From the NCBI GenBank assembly GCA_022705325.1, contig JAKJER010000013.1:1-64000 (forward strand): a stretch of 64,000 nt of DNA, given 5' to 3'. Positions 51,356-61,480 of this stretch are shown here, piece after piece; position 1 is the first letter of the stretch; every line of letters starts with the position of its first letter. The translations under genes and the position numbers were made by a program. The DNA comes from Planctomycetota bacterium. Lineage in GTDB: Bacteria; Planctomycetota; Phycisphaerae; SM23-33. Below the pieces are notes generated by a model that saw nothing but the letters and a program-made list of their open reading frames with translations, was not told the origin of the DNA and made no database searches.

Positions 51356-54300
51356 TCACACCAGCCTCACGATCAGGTCGCCCAGACGGATGGTCTGCGA
51401 CCAGTCGGTCAGGGCGCTCCAGCCTCGAACGGTATTGGCCTCGCGGATGGACAATCGAGCGATGCTGTCGCCCGAGACGCCGAAGAGCGTCCCGTCATTG
51501 TCCAGGTTGGGCAGGCTCAGGCTGAGACTGGTGATGGTCCAGGCGGCGATGTTGCTGTTGACGAAGCTGTCGACCCAGTCGCCGTCGACCCTCATGCCCG
51601 TCAGGGCCAGCACGACGAGTCTGGCGGCGGTGGAGAAGTCGCTCCACTGGGTGGGCAGCGTGGTGGTGGCCACGCCCGCGAAGACCTTGCTGTTGGCCAT
51701 CCCGCCGGCGCGGATGTAGTAGAGGTTTCCGCTGGAGGTGATGGTCGAACCGGTGATCCAGCCGGTGACCGACAACGAGTACAGGTTGTATCTGCCCTGG
51801 GCGACCGCGCCGGTGAGCGAAAGGGTGGCGGCGTCCATGTTGCCGCCCACGATCATGGTCCGCACTTGCGGGGTGGTGAGGCTGGCCCGGAAGTTGCCCA
51901 TGACGTTAAGGAAGGTTACGCCCGTGGTCGCGGTCCAGGCACCCGAAGCGCTGCCGCGGATCAGGCCGTAGTAGATCTCCGGCACGGTCATGTTGCTCTG
52001 GAAGTCGCCCGCAAGGGCTGGGTTGCCCCCGGCGGCGACCCGCCCCAGGGTCTGGAGCATCCGGATAGACGGGGCGGTGATGCTGTTGGCCGTCCCGGTG
52101 TCCAGCCACTCCACGGCGCGGAGCATGTTGATCGGCACGCCGTTGGTGTTCAGGGTGGTGTCGGCCACCTGGCCCAGGAACAGGTTCATCTTGCTGTATT
52201 GCCAGAACGGCAGGCCGGCGGTGTTGGTGGTGATGGTGTTGCTGCCGGAAACCAGGTTGTTGAGGTACAGGTTCAGGACGGGCCCGGTGCTGGTGAAGGC
52301 CCCGGCCAGGTTGACCGTCGAGCCGTTGAAGACGTTGAGCATGCCGTCCACGTAGATGTTGCCGATGGCCCACTGCCCGCCCCGGTTGACAACCATCACC
52401 GATCCGGTCGCCCAGTAGAACGAGCCGTAGCGCGTCTCCATCCACGTGGGGATGGCGGTGACTTCCAGGCGTTGAAGGGCCGTGAAGTTGGCGTCGGTCG
52501 GATAGACCCGCGCGATCGCCCCGCCGCCGACGGAGACGCTGTGGACGACACCGTCGACAACGAAACTCCTGGCGCCGAAGACCGTCACCCGCCCCAGCAG
52601 GTTCGGAGCGTCGAAGGTCGCCACGCCGTACTGGCCGATGGCGGCCATCATGGCGTTGCCCGCGATCAGGACGTTGCCCGCCGCCTGACCATTGAGGGAG
52701 TAGACGTGATCGACGTAGAGGTAGCGGTAGTCGGTCACGTCCACGAAGACCAGCCCGTTGGTGGTGCTGAGGATGGCGGTGGTCCCGCCGTTCCCGCTCT
52801 GGAGGCTCACCTGCCAGGGCGAACCGCCCACCGCCAGTTGATTCAGCAGATACGGCCGCGCGGGGTTGGCCATGTTGACCACCAGCAGGCCGCTATCCTG
52901 ATCGGCGATGTACAGCAGGTTGCCCTTCAACTGCATGCCCCAGGGCGAACCACCCGTGCCGATGCCCGAGACGAAGCTCAGGGCGCACGGGTCGGTGGCG
53001 TTGATCACCCAGGCCCCGCCGTCGGAGTCGCTGACGATGGCGAAGGTGTAGGCCCCGTACGGTTGGACCACCACGTCCATGGCGTACTGGATGGTCCGCC
53101 TGGCGTCCTGCTTGAGCGCGTCGCAGGCGACCAGTTGGGCCGGATCGCTGATATCGTACGTCAGCAGGCCCAGGTCGTAGGCGGTGACGAACAGCGTGTC
53201 GCCGCTGATCGCCAGGGCCACCACCGGGCTGCCCACGTCCCGGGCGTCGTTGCCGGTGATGTGGGCCGGATCGCTGACGTCCAGGCTGAGCAGCCCGCCC
53301 CAGGTGTCGGCTACAAACGCCGTGGTGCCCGACACGACCACGTCCCGGGCGTACCCCTGGGTGTCGTAGCCGCCCAGGAACGTGCCCTCCATGTCGTAGA
53401 TCTCCAGCCCGCGGTTGCCCGCCGCCACGAACAGGAGGTTGCCCGCGACGAGGATGAAGTCGGCGCTGCCGTCGAGGCCCATGGCAATGCGGGCCTCGGC
53501 CGTCGGGTCGTAGATGCCCTGCACGAAGACCGCCACCTGGCGCGTGGAGGGGGCCAGTCCGTCGAAGTTGGCCGTGAGCGTCACGGTGAAGACGCCGCTG
53601 AAGGTCGTGGGGACGGTGACGGTGACCGTTCCGGTGCCGGCGTCATACGTGGCAGTCGCCCCGGTCAGGTCGGCGGCGGCGGTTACGGACGTGGGGGCCG
53701 CCTCGCCATTGGGGATAATCGTGGGCGTGAAGGTGGCGGTTTGCCCCGGCGTGGTCTGGATGTCGTCCGGGGCGACGATGCCGGCCACGGTGACGTTGAT
53801 GACCTTGGTCTGCGTGGCTCCCTGGGAGTCGGTCAGCGCCACGGTGACTTCGGCCTGACCCGCCCAGCCGTTGACGGCGTAGAAGGTGATCGTGCCGTCC
53901 TGGCTGACGTACTGGCCCGGTTCCAGGATGTCCACGCCGGTGAGGATGGGGGCGTTGGTGGGCGTCTCGGTGCCCGTGTTGAGCGGGGTAGCCATCAGCG
54001 ATGCGTAGGTGTCCCAGCCCGAGACGATCTGCCCGAAGATCATGTATCCGCCGTCCAGGTTCGGCGTGCCGTCGGCGGTAATGAAGAACTGGCAGTTGCT
54101 GGTGTTGCTGCCGGCGTTGGCGTAGGCCAGCACGCCGCCCCCGGCGAAGCTGAGATTGATGGCGTAGTTGTCAACCAGGTCGCCCAGGGGGCTGTCGCCC
54201 GTCCCGTCGCCGTTGGCGGCATCGCCGGTCTGGATGACGAAGCCCGGAGAAATCCGGTGGACCGGCACATCGGTCCAGAAGGCCGGGTCGTCCACCGTCG

Positions 54301-56293
54301 GATCGCTGATCGTGCCGTCGTCGGCCACGTGCTTGGTCGCCAGCGTGATGAACCGTTCGACGGCCGCCGGGGCGGCTGAGTCGAAGAGCTGGATCAGAAT
54401 GCTGCCCACGGCGGTCCCGCCCGCGTCGGTGAAGTTCAGGCGGGCGTAGGTCTCGTTCTGGCGGACCTGGGCGATCAGGTTGTTCTCGGAACTGACGACC
54501 TCGATGGTGACCGCGCCGCTGCCCGCGCCGTCGACGCCGACGGTCAGCGGACCATCGGTGCTCAGGACATATTCGTCGGCCAACGCGGCGCCGAACACGC
54601 TCGAGTTCACCTGGACTGTCCGAGTCGAGGGCGCCAGGGCGTCGTAGGTGGCAGTCAACTCGACGTCGAACGTGCCGAGGAACCCGGCCGGCGAGGTCAC
54701 GGTGACCTGGTGGGTGTCCGGGTCGACGCTCACGGAGGCGCCGGCCTGGGCGGTAGTGGCGGTGAAGTCGGTGGGCCCGCCAGCGCCGTCGGAGACGATC
54801 GTCGGGGTAAAGCTGGTTGACTGGCCCGGGGCCACGTACACCGCCGCGGGCTGCACGATGCCCGCCACCGTCACGTCGACGATCTTGGTCTGGTCGAGTC
54901 CGTTGGCGTCGGTGAGAGTAAAGGCGGCTTGAGTCGTGCCCGCCCACCCGTTGAGCGCGGTGAAGGTGACCTGGTTGTCGACGACCTCGGCCTGGAGATT
55001 GGTCGTGGCCGTTTCCACCTCCATCGTCACCTCTCCCCCGCCGGCCGTCTGGGCGTCCACCTGGACCGTCAGCGGGTCGTGCGTGCCCAGCAGGTAGCTG
55101 TCGGCGAAGTCGGCGGGGAAGGCGTCGGAAGTGACCGAGAAGATGACCTCGGCCCTCGCCAGATCGTCGAACTCAGCCGACAGGAGCACCTGGAACGTGC
55201 CGGTGTAGTCGGCGGGGATGCTGAACGTGACCTCGTAGGTGCCGGGGTCGACGCTGGCCGTCAGGGCCGAGCCGAGGCTGGTCAGGGCGGTGACAGCCGT
55301 CGGCCCGCCCGCGCCGTCGGAGACGATGGTCGGCGTGAAGGCGATGTCCTGGCCGGGGATGGCCTGGATGTCGTCGACGGGGGCGATGCCCGCGACAGTC
55401 ACGTCGATCACGCGGTCGGTCGTCAGGCCCTCGGAGTCGGTCAGCGTGACCGTCACCTGGGCCGTCCCGACGAAGCCGTCAGCCGGGTAGAAGCTGATCG
55501 TGCCGTCCTGTTCGGTGTGTTCGCCCGGCTGGAGGATATCCACGCTGGTCATGACGGGCGGGTTGACGGGCACGTCGTCGGTGCCGTCGACCAGTTCGCT
55601 GGCCATCAGTGCGTCGTACGTGTCCCAGCCGGAGATGACCTGGCCCAGGATAATGTAGCCGCCGTTCAGATGCGGGGTGGGACCGGCGGTGATGAAGAAC
55701 TGGCAATTGCTGGTGCCCGCCCCGGCGTTGGCGAAGCCTACCACGCCCCCGGCGGCATAGCTGAGGTCCGGGTCGGCGTAGTCGGGAACGCCGGTCAGCG
55801 GGCTGTCGCCCGTGCCGTCGCCGTTGACCGCGTCGCCGGTCTGGACGACGAAGTCCGGATAGATGCGGTGGACCGGCACATCGGTCCAGAAGGCCGGATC
55901 GTCCACCGTCGGCTCGGACGTCGTGCCGTCGGCGGCGACGTGCCTCGTGGCCAGCGTGATGAACTGGTCGATGGCGGCCTGGTAGCTGTCGCCGAAGAGT
56001 TGGATGAGGATGTCGCCCATGGGCGTGCCGTCGGCCTCGGTGAAGTGCAACAGGGCATAGGGCTGGCCCTGGCGGACTTCGGCGACCAGGCCGGGATCGG
56101 TGCTGACGGCGGAGATCGTCACCGCATCGCCGTCGGCGTCGGTGGCGTCGACGCCGATAGTCAGAGGGCCGTTGGCGCTAAGTACATACGTGTCGTTCAG
56201 GTCCGTCACGAGGGTCGGTGCGGCGTCGAGGAACAGGCGATTCTCCAGTCCTTCCAGGACGGGCAGACCGACAAACACATGCGATGTTGGCAT
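51356..56293 (-). CDS. Giant surface protein with two cyclophilin domains, LVIVD propeller and beta-solenoid tail
   Basis: 1,645 residues from ATG 56293, with AGGAG 8 nt upstream. The N-terminus carries LEGLENRLFLDAAP, a variant of the LEPRxLLSA motif that starts many planctomycete surface proteins and replaces an ordinary signal peptide. Two cyclophilin-type prolyl isomerase domains follow (~75-250 and ~620-770), each with VPVHRIxPxFVxQTGDA, NCQFFITA and NGGYxIxGQ. The active-site Arg, Phe and Gln are kept, while Trp and His are replaced by Leu and Tyr or Met. Ig-like segments with VTVAGI separate them. Residues ~940-1245 are LVIVD propeller repeats (FVADTWGGLLSLDVSDP). The remainder looks like a beta-solenoid. 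Confidence 0.88.
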   Translation of the reverse strand: MPTSHVFVGLPVLEGLENRLFLDAAPTLVTDLNDTYVLSANGPLTIGVDATDADGDAVTISAVSTDPGLVAEVRQGQPYALLHFTEADGTPMGDILIQLFGDSYQAAIDQFITLATRHVAADGTTSEPTVDDPAFWTDVPVHRIYPDFVVQTGDAVNGDGTGDSPLTGVPDYADPDLSYAAGGVVGFANAGAGTSNCQFFITAGPTPHLNGGYIILGQVISGWDTYDALMASELVDGTDDVPVNPPVMTSVDILQPGEHTEQDGTISFYPADGFVGTAQVTVTLTDSEGLTTDRVIDVTVAGIAPVDDIQAIPGQDIAFTPTIVSDGAGGPTAVTALTSLGSALTASVDPGTYEVTFSIPADYTGTFQVLLSAEFDDLARAEVIFSVTSDAFPADFADSYLLGTHDPLTVQVDAQTAGGGEVTMEVETATTNLQAEVVDNQVTFTALNGWAGTTQAAFTLTDANGLDQTKIVDVTVAGIVQPAAVYVAPGQSTSFTPTIVSDGAGGPTDFTATTAQAGASVSVDPDTHQVTVTSPAGFLGTFDVELTATYDALAPSTRTVQVNSSVFGAALADEYVLSTDGPLTVGVDGAGSGAVTIEVVSSENNLIAQVRQNETYARLNFTDAGGTAVGSILIQLFDSAAPAAVERFITLATKHVADDGTISDPTVDDPAFWTDVPVHRISPGFVIQTGDAANGDGTGDSPLGDLVDNYAINLSFAGGGVLAYANAGSNTSNCQFFITADGTPNLDGGYMIFGQIVSGWDTYASLMATPLNTGTETPTNAPILTGVDILEPGQYVSQDGTITFYAVNGWAGQAEVTVALTDSQGATQTKVINVTVAGIVAPDDIQTTPGQTATFTPTIIPNGEAAPTSVTAAADLTGATATYDAGTGTVTVTVPTTFSGVFTVTLTANFDGLAPSTRQVAVFVQGIYDPTAEARIAMGLDGSADFILVAGNLLFVAAGNRGLEIYDMEGTFLGGYDTQGYARDVVVSGTTAFVADTWGGLLSLDVSDPAHITGNDARDVGSPVVALAISGDTLFVTAYDLGLLTYDISDPAQLVACDALKQDARRTIQYAMDVVVQPYGAYTFAIVSDSDGGAWVINATDPCALSFVSGIGTGGSPWGMQLKGNLLYIADQDSGLLVVNMANPARPYLLNQLAVGGSPWQVSLQSGNGGTTAILSTTNGLVFVDVTDYRYLYVDHVYSLNGQAAGNVLIAGNAMMAAIGQYGVATFDAPNLLGRVTVFGARSFVVDGVVHSVSVGGGAIARVYPTDANFTALQRLEVTAIPTWMETRYGSFYWATGSVMVVNRGGQWAIGNIYVDGMLNVFNGSTVNLAGAFTSTGPVLNLYLNNLVSGSNTITTNTAGLPFWQYSKMNLFLGQVADTTLNTNGVPINMLRAVEWLDTGTANSITAPSIRMLQTLGRVAAGGNPALAGDFQSNMTVPEIYYGLIRGSASGAWTATTGVTFLNVMGNFRASLTTPQVRTMIVGGNMDAATLSLTGAVAQGRYNLYSLSVTGWITGSTITSSGNLYYIRAGGMANSKVFAGVATTTLPTQWSDFSTAARLVVLALTGMRVDGDWVDSFVNSNIAAWTITSLSLSLPNLDNDGTLFGVSGDSIARLSIREANTVRGWSALTDWSQTIRLGDLIVRLV

Positions 56294-56475
56294 AGTGGAA
56301 GCTCCTACCGGTAGAAACACGGCTTACCGTAGGTATCGGCAGGGAAAGGAAGGGGAATCAGGGAAATCGGTCAGAATTCCCCGAGGGTGTCCGGGACGGG
56401 AAGAGACCGTCTCCATAGGGCGGCCGCAGTCCGCGCGGGGCGGACGGGACCGATCCCCGGCGGGCCAGCGCGCAC

Positions 56476-56503
56476 AAGCCCGCGGCAGGCCCTTGGCGGG
56501 CTT
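56476..56503 (-). terminator. Possible terminator hairpin after ThuA gene
   Basis: AAGCCCGC and GCGGGCTT pair around a 12-base loop about 80 bp after the gene stop. No U-run follows, so this is weak. Confidence 0.35.
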
Positions 56504-56583
56504 ACCCCGCGGCACGGAAGGCACGGGGAAACCGCGTCCCGTGGCCCCGGTCATCGGGCGATCCGGCGGACGAGGCGTTCGGT

Positions 56584-57387
56584 CTACTTCGCCGCCCATT
56601 TGACGGCATTGGCCATGATCTTGCGGACGTTGGAGTCCATGAAGATGGGGTTGGTCTCGTGCCCGGGCTGGAAGTAGAACATCTTGCCCTTGCCGATCTG
56701 CCAGACGAAGCCCTGCTTGGACTTGTCCACCCCGCCCTTCTTGAGGGTGGCCGAGCCCTCGAAAATGACCTTGGCCTCGGGAACGGCGTAGGGGTCGCTG
56801 TATCGCTCGTCGTGCTTGACGGTGAACTCGCTGACGCCGGCGGCGATGGGATGCGACGGGTCGGTCACGGTGACGGTAAGGTCGATGGAGTCGCAGACGT
56901 AGGCGCCCCAGGCGGCGACGCGGTTGGCCGGACGGACCTTCTTGAGCAGGGCCGGGTCGGTCGGCATCTGCTCCATGAGCTTGATGTTGGGCTTGGCGAA
57001 ATGGGCGCTGTGGAGGGCGATGAAGCCCATGCCGTCTTCCTTGACCCGCTTGACGATCTTGTCGGCCAACTCGTTCTTGACCTGACCGTGGCGCTTGTGT
57101 CCCCACCACACCAGCACGTCGCAGCGGTTGAGCAGATCATCCGGCAGGCCCTGGTCGGGGTCCTCGATGCCGGCCTTGATCACCTCCCAGCCCGGGAGGT
57201 CCTTCTTGAGGCCGTCGACGACGGCGCCGTTGATGTCGTCGGGAAAGACGTTCTTGGGCGCGGTGCCCTCGGACCAGACCACGACGACCTTCTTCTGGTC
57301 GGCGGCGCGGATGACGGGGGAGGCTGCCGCAACAGCCAGGGCGGCGCCGGTGCGGGCGAGGAAACGGCGGCGATTCATGCTGGTCAT
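56584..57387 (-). CDS. ThuA-like domain protein with Tat signal
   Basis: 267 residues. A twin-arginine signal (MNRRRFLARTGAA) leads into the mature part at about 30. KVVVVWSEGTAPK, DVLVWWGHKRHGQV, GMGFIALHSAHFAKP and FYFQPGHETNP fit the ThuA/trehalose-utilisation class I glutamine-amidotransferase-like fold. The catalytic Cys of true amidotransferases is not obvious (Ser/His segment LHSAHF). Members are widespread in planctomycetes in sugar metabolism clusters, and the exact reaction is unknown. ATG 57387 follows AAGGAG by 9 nt and a promoter at 57425-57452. Confidence 0.85.
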   Translation of the reverse strand: MTSMNRRRFLARTGAALAVAAASPVIRAADQKKVVVVWSEGTAPKNVFPDDINGAVVDGLKKDLPGWEVIKAGIEDPDQGLPDDLLNRCDVLVWWGHKRHGQVKNELADKIVKRVKEDGMGFIALHSAHFAKPNIKLMEQMPTDPALLKKVRPANRVAAWGAYVCDSIDLTVTVTDPSHPIAAGVSEFTVKHDERYSDPYAVPEAKVIFEGSATLKKGGVDKSKQGFVWQIGKGKMFYFQPGHETNPIFMDSNVRKIMANAVKWAAK

Positions 57388-57424
57388 CGTTGTGTACTCC
57401 TTGGATGGATTCCGTTGGGCGGTG

Positions 57425-57452
57425 ATTGTACCGGCCCGCCAGGCAAAGGCAA
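57425..57452 (-). promoter_or_regulatory. Promoter of the ThuA gene
   Basis: TTGCCT (57452-57447) and TACAAT (57430-57425) are 16 bp apart on the minus strand, back-to-back with the plus-strand promoter at 57520-57547. Confidence 0.55.
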
Positions 57453-57519
57453 GTAGAATGCCGAGCGGATCGCGAGCGGCGGGTGGGTCTCTTGTCGCTT
57501 TGGTTCTTTCTTTCCCCGC

Positions 57520-57547
57520 TTGCAGTCGCCGGCGGGGTCCGTATAAT
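57520..57547 (+). promoter_or_regulatory. Promoter of the BamD-like/lptE operon
   Basis: TTGCAG (57520-57525), 16 bp and consensus TATAAT (57542-57547); the ATG at 57608 is 60 bp downstream. Confidence 0.65.
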
Positions 57548-57607
57548 ATCCGCCTGCTGCAAATGTTCGAGCGATTCTGCTGCGAGAGAACCTGACGGGA
57601 TCATCCT

Positions 57608-58669
57608 ATGAGGACATGTTTCTGGGCGATGACGGTCGGCGCGCTGCTGGCCTTGCCGATGTTGTCGGCCGCGGCAGAGGCGGAGTACGAGTTCAGGGGC
57701 GGCAAGTGGGTCCGCCTGGCCGAGCCCAAGCCAGGCACGCCGGAAGGCGAGTTGGCCATCCTCCGCCGCCTGGTCGACACCCAGCAGTACAAGGCCGCCG
57801 TGAAAGGCGTCCAGGCGTTCCTGGAGCAGCATCCTGACCATGCCGGACGCGAAGAGGCCATGATGCTGGCCGGACAGGCCCAGTTCGATCGCGGCCGCTA
57901 CTGGCTGGCCTACGAGTGGTTCAAGCAGCAGGTGGACAACTTCCCGGGCGGGGTGTACGCCGAGCGGGCCCTCCACCGCGAGTACCAGATCGGCGACGCC
58001 TTCCTGGAGGGCAAGAAGCGCCTGGTGCTGGGCCTGTTCTGGGTGACCGCCCGCGGGGAGGGCGTGGAGATGCTCCAGCGGATCGCCGAGCAGGCCCCCG
58101 GCTCGGACATTGCCGAGCGCTCCCTGCTGCGGGTGGCTGACTACTACTACAATCGCGGCGACTGGGGCGAGGCGGTGCAGGCATACGACGAGTACCTGGA
58201 GTTGTTCGGCAAGTCGAACAGCGCCCCGTATGCCCGCCTCCAGGCGGCCCGGGCGACTCACGGGCAATTCAAGGGCATCCCCTACGACGAAACGCCGCTG
58301 CTGGAGGCCCAGCAGCGATTCGGCACGTTCGGGCAGTACTTCCCCCGGGCCGCCCAACGCAACAACGTCGACGACATTCTGGGCAACATCACCGACACGC
58401 GGGCGGCCATGACGCTGGACACGGCCCGGTTCTACATGCGGACCAATCACCCCCGGGCGGCGGCGTTCTACTTCCGCCTGGTGATGGACCGCTATCCGAC
58501 CACGCCGGCTGCGGACGAGGCCCGGCGGGTGCTGGGCCTGATGGTCGACGAGCCGGTGTCGCAGCCGGCCCAGGCGCCGCCGGCGACAACCCAGCCTTCC
58601 GGCGGCGACATGCGCGACATCTTCCGCCCCGCAGCAACGCCGCCCTCCAGTGGACGGAGCGAACCATGA
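57608..58669 (+). CDS. BamD/YfiO-like TPR protein
   Basis: 353 residues. Signal peptide (VGALLALPMLSAAAEA) without a lipobox Cys. Three or more TPR-like units follow (AILRRLVDTQQYKAAVKGVQAFLEQHP, AQFDRGRYWLAYEWFKQQVDNFPGG, DYYYNRGDWGEAVQAYDEYLELF), in the arrangement of outer-membrane assembly factor BamD. AAFYFRLVMDRYPTTPAADEAR near the end is the classical BamD repeat. The C-terminus is Pro-rich. It overlaps lptE by 4 nt (ATGA), so both serve outer-membrane biogenesis. Confidence 0.82.
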   Translation: MRTCFWAMTVGALLALPMLSAAAEAEYEFRGGKWVRLAEPKPGTPEGELAILRRLVDTQQYKAAVKGVQAFLEQHPDHAGREEAMMLAGQAQFDRGRYWLAYEWFKQQVDNFPGGVYAERALHREYQIGDAFLEGKKRLVLGLFWVTARGEGVEMLQRIAEQAPGSDIAERSLLRVADYYYNRGDWGEAVQAYDEYLELFGKSNSAPYARLQAARATHGQFKGIPYDETPLLEAQQRFGTFGQYFPRAAQRNNVDDILGNITDTRAAMTLDTARFYMRTNHPRAAAFYFRLVMDRYPTTPAADEARRVLGLMVDEPVSQPAQAPPATTQPSGGDMRDIFRPAATPPSSGRSEP

Positions 58670-59208
58670 GGTCATCCATGAGACATCGGCTATCTCTGGC
58701 TGTGGTGCTGGCGGCGGTCCTGGTTCACGTGGGCGGCTGCTCCAGCGATCCCCACGCCGGCTACACGTTCCAGTCGCCCTACCCCAGCACGGTCAAGACG
58801 GTGGCGGTGCCCATGTGGAACCGCGGGGCGCTGGTCTACACCCGCAACCTGGAGATGCGCCTGACCGAGGCGATCGTCAAACACATCGAGTTGCTGACCC
58901 CGTACAAGGTGACCGAGCCGGCCCGGGCGGACACCCGCCTGAACGGGACCATCGACCAGGTCCAGCAGCAAGTGACCAGTTTCAACACCGACACGGGCCG
59001 GCCCCGCGAGAAGATGATCACCATCACCGTCTCGTTCGTCTGGCAGGACCTCCGCTCGGGCAAGGAGCTGGTGCGCCGGAAACGGTTCCGCGAGACGGGC
59101 ACCTTCCTGCCCAGCGCTCCGCTGGACCAGGACCAGTTCCAGGGCTACGAAGACACCATCAACCGGCTGGCCCGACGAATCGTAGAAGAGTTGGAAGCGG
59201 AATGGTAG
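58666..59208 (+). CDS. lptE: LptE-family outer-membrane lipoprotein
   Basis: 180 residues. Lipoprotein signal ends in VHVGGC (Cys25). The mature part, with GYTFQSPYPSTVKTVAVPMWNRGALVYTRNLEMRLTEAIVKHIE, fits the LptE (LPS assembly) family found in non-proteobacteria: a short beta-hairpin start, then a helix. With LptD it would place lipopolysaccharide in the outer membrane. Translation is coupled to the BamD-like gene by ATGA. Confidence 0.85.
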   Translation: MRSSMRHRLSLAVVLAAVLVHVGGCSSDPHAGYTFQSPYPSTVKTVAVPMWNRGALVYTRNLEMRLTEAIVKHIELLTPYKVTEPARADTRLNGTIDQVQQQVTSFNTDTGRPREKMITITVSFVWQDLRSGKELVRRKRFRETGTFLPSAPLDQDQFQGYEDTINRLARRIVEELEAEW

Positions 59209-59384
59209 GTCGATGCCGCCCACCCGGCGGGCCATGCGCCGCACGAATCGCCTCCCATGTCATCGGATGACCGGGCGGTGTTTCCACGCGAGACGACATT
59301 TCCTTCCGCCCGGCCGATAGAATACAATAGTGTTTTGCCTGGAATGAACCGGGCGGACCGTCGCGCCGCCCAGGGATAGAGGGA

Positions 59385-61406
59385 ATGGATAACCAGACGC
59401 CAGAGAAGCCGCCGACGCCACAGCCCCCGCAGGGGCCCAGCCGCATGAGCCGCTCGCTCATCGGGTGGGTCGTCATCGGGGGCTTGCTCCTGCTGATGAT
59501 GAGCTTCATCACCAACCGCGGGTGGGAAGGTCGACGCGAGATCTCCATCTACGAGTTCTGGAAGCTGGTCGAGAACAACCAGCTCGTGGGCAAGATCATC
59601 ATCCGGGAGCGGAAGATCGAGGGGCAGATCGACCCCAATTCGCCCCTGCACAAGAAGGACGAGCCCGACGGCTTCTACGTCACCTACAGCTACCGCGCCG
59701 ATGAGAGCTTCATGGAGCGCCTGCTGACCAGGCTCAACCAGCACAACCCGCCGGCGGCCAGGCCCTATATCCAGCTTGAAGGCTGGTGGGAGAGCGTCCT
59801 GCCCCAGCTCATGCTGGTGATCCTGATTTCGCTGCTGATCTGGTTCCTGGTCTTCCGGCGGATGGCGGCCGGGGGAGGCGGGGCGGGGTTCCTCGGCAAC
59901 TTCGGGCGCTCCCGGCATCGGGTGTCCACGCCGGACCGGACCAAGGTCACCTTCAACGACGTGGCCGGCATCGACGAGGCCAAGGACGAGGTGGCCGAGA
60001 TCATCGAGTTCCTCCGCAACCCGCGGAAGTTCCAACGCCTGGGCGGGCGGATCCCGCGCGGAGTGCTGCTGGTGGGCGAGCCGGGATGCGGCAAGACCCT
60101 GCTGGCCAAGGCCATCGCGGGCGAGGCCGACGTGCCCTTCTTCTCCATTTCCGGCAGCGACTTCGTCGAGATGTTCGTCGGCGTGGGCGCCAGCAGGGTC
60201 CGCGACCTGTTCAAGCAGGCCAAGGACCGCTCGCCCTGCATCGTGTTCCTGGACGAGATCGACGCCGTCGGGCGCCGGCGCGGCATGGGTTTCAACGGCG
60301 GCGGGCACGACGAGCGCGAGCAGACCCTCAACGCCATCCTGGTCGAGATGGACGGCTTCGACTCCAGCGACCAGGTCATCGTCATCGCGGCCACCAACCG
60401 CATGGACGTGCTGGACCCGGCCCTGACCCGGCCGGGGCGCTTCGACCGCCAGATCAACGTCCCCCTGCCCGACCTGAACGGGCGATACCAGATCCTCAAG
60501 ATCTATATCAGCAAGGTCAAGTGCGGGCCCGACGTCGACCTCAACCGCCTGGCCCGGGGCACGCCCATGTTCAGCGGCGCGGACCTGGCCGCCCTGGTCA
60601 ACGAGGCGGCCCTGGCTGCCACCATGGCCAACAAGGAGTTCATCGAACAGGACGACCTGGAAGAGGCCCGCGACAAGGTCCGCTGGGGGCGGGCCCGCAA
60701 GAGCCGCGTCATCGACGAGAAGGAAAAGAAGATCACCGCCTACCACGAGGCCGGGCACGCCCTCGTCCAGGTGCTCACCCCCGAGGCCGACCCGCTGCAC
60801 AAGGTCTCCATCATCCCCCGCGGGTCGATGGGCGGGGCGACCTTCAGTCTGCCCGAGAAGGACCGTTACCTCTATACCCGCTCCTACTGCCTGGCCCTGC
60901 TCCGCGTGTGCCTGGCCGGACGGGTGGCCGAGCAGATCTTCTGCGGCGACGTCTCCAGCGGGGCCAGCAATGATATCGCCCAGGCCACCGAGATCGCCCG
61001 CAAGATGGTCGCCGACTGGGGCATGAGCGAGAAGCTCGGGCTCATGCGCTACGCCAGCGAGGACGGACGGATCATGCTGGGCGAGATCGCCGGCAAGGAA
61101 TACTCCGACAACACCGCCCAGATGATCGACGAGGAAATCAAGGCCCTCATCGACGAGGCCTACCGCGACGCCGTCCAGATCATGCAGGACAATCGCGACA
61201 AGCTCGAGGCGCTGGCCGAGGCCCTGCTGAGGTACGAGACGCTGTCGGCCGACGAGGTTAACCTGATCATCGGCGGGCAGCGACTGGCCAAGCCCACCAT
61301 GGACGACCTGCTCAGCCGCGAGCACGCCCGCGGGATCTCCGACGCGCCCAAGGCCCCGGACGCCGCCCCCAAGCCGCCCCAGAAGGACCTCGACCAGACG
61401 GCGTGA
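59385..61406 (+). CDS. ftsH: ATP-dependent zinc metalloprotease FtsH
   Basis: 673 residues. Membrane helices at about 26-40 and 140-160 flank a periplasmic domain. The AAA+ domain has Walker A GEPGCGKT (231-238), Walker [12 protein letters not shown], and the second region of homology [20 protein letters not shown]. The zinc protease site is HEAGH (454-458). Complete and probably active in degrading membrane and heat-shock regulator proteins. A weak TACAAT lies at 59323-59328 upstream. Followed by a terminator. Confidence 0.98.
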   Translation: MDNQTPEKPPTPQPPQGPSRMSRSLIGWVVIGGLLLLMMSFITNRGWEGRREISIYEFWKLVENNQLVGKIIIRERKIEGQIDPNSPLHKKDEPDGFYVTYSYRADESFMERLLTRLNQHNPPAARPYIQLEGWWESVLPQLMLVILISLLIWFLVFRRMAAGGGGAGFLGNFGRSRHRVSTPDRTKVTFNDVAGIDEAKDEVAEIIEFLRNPRKFQRLGGRIPRGVLLVGEPGCGKTLLAKAIAGEADVPFFSISGSDFVEMFVGVGASRVRDLFKQAKDRSPCIVFLDEIDAVGRRRGMGFNGGGHDEREQTLNAILVEMDGFDSSDQVIVIAATNRMDVLDPALTRPGRFDRQINVPLPDLNGRYQILKIYISKVKCGPDVDLNRLARGTPMFSGADLAALVNEAALAATMANKEFIEQDDLEEARDKVRWGRARKSRVIDEKEKKITAYHEAGHALVQVLTPEADPLHKVSIIPRGSMGGATFSLPEKDRYLYTRSYCLALLRVCLAGRVAEQIFCGDVSSGASNDIAQATEIARKMVADWGMSEKLGLMRYASEDGRIMLGEIAGKEYSDNTAQMIDEEIKALIDEAYRDAVQIMQDNRDKLEALAEALLRYETLSADEVNLIIGGQRLAKPTMDDLLSREHARGISDAPKAPDAAPKPPQKDLDQTA

Positions 61407-61431
61407 GAGACTTCTGAAGCCCCCCACAAGA

Positions 61432-61463
61432 AAGCCCACCCCTAAGGGGTGGGCTTCTTTGTT
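61432..61463 (+). terminator. Rho-independent terminator of ftsH
   Basis: AAGCCCACCCC-TA-GGGGTGGGCTT forms a near-perfect stem followed by CTTTGTT, 26 bp after the ftsH stop. Its symmetry could also stop the convergent gene. Confidence 0.9.
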
Positions 61464-61480
61464 GCGCGATGTCCGCAGGA

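Noticed and set aside
51176..54379. 1,067-codon plus-strand frame
   Set aside because: Opposite the double-cyclophilin gene, whose own frame has clear domains; the translation is low-complexity.
57137..58675. 512-codon minus-strand frame
   Set aside because: Opposite the BamD-like gene and crossing divergent promoters; no domain.
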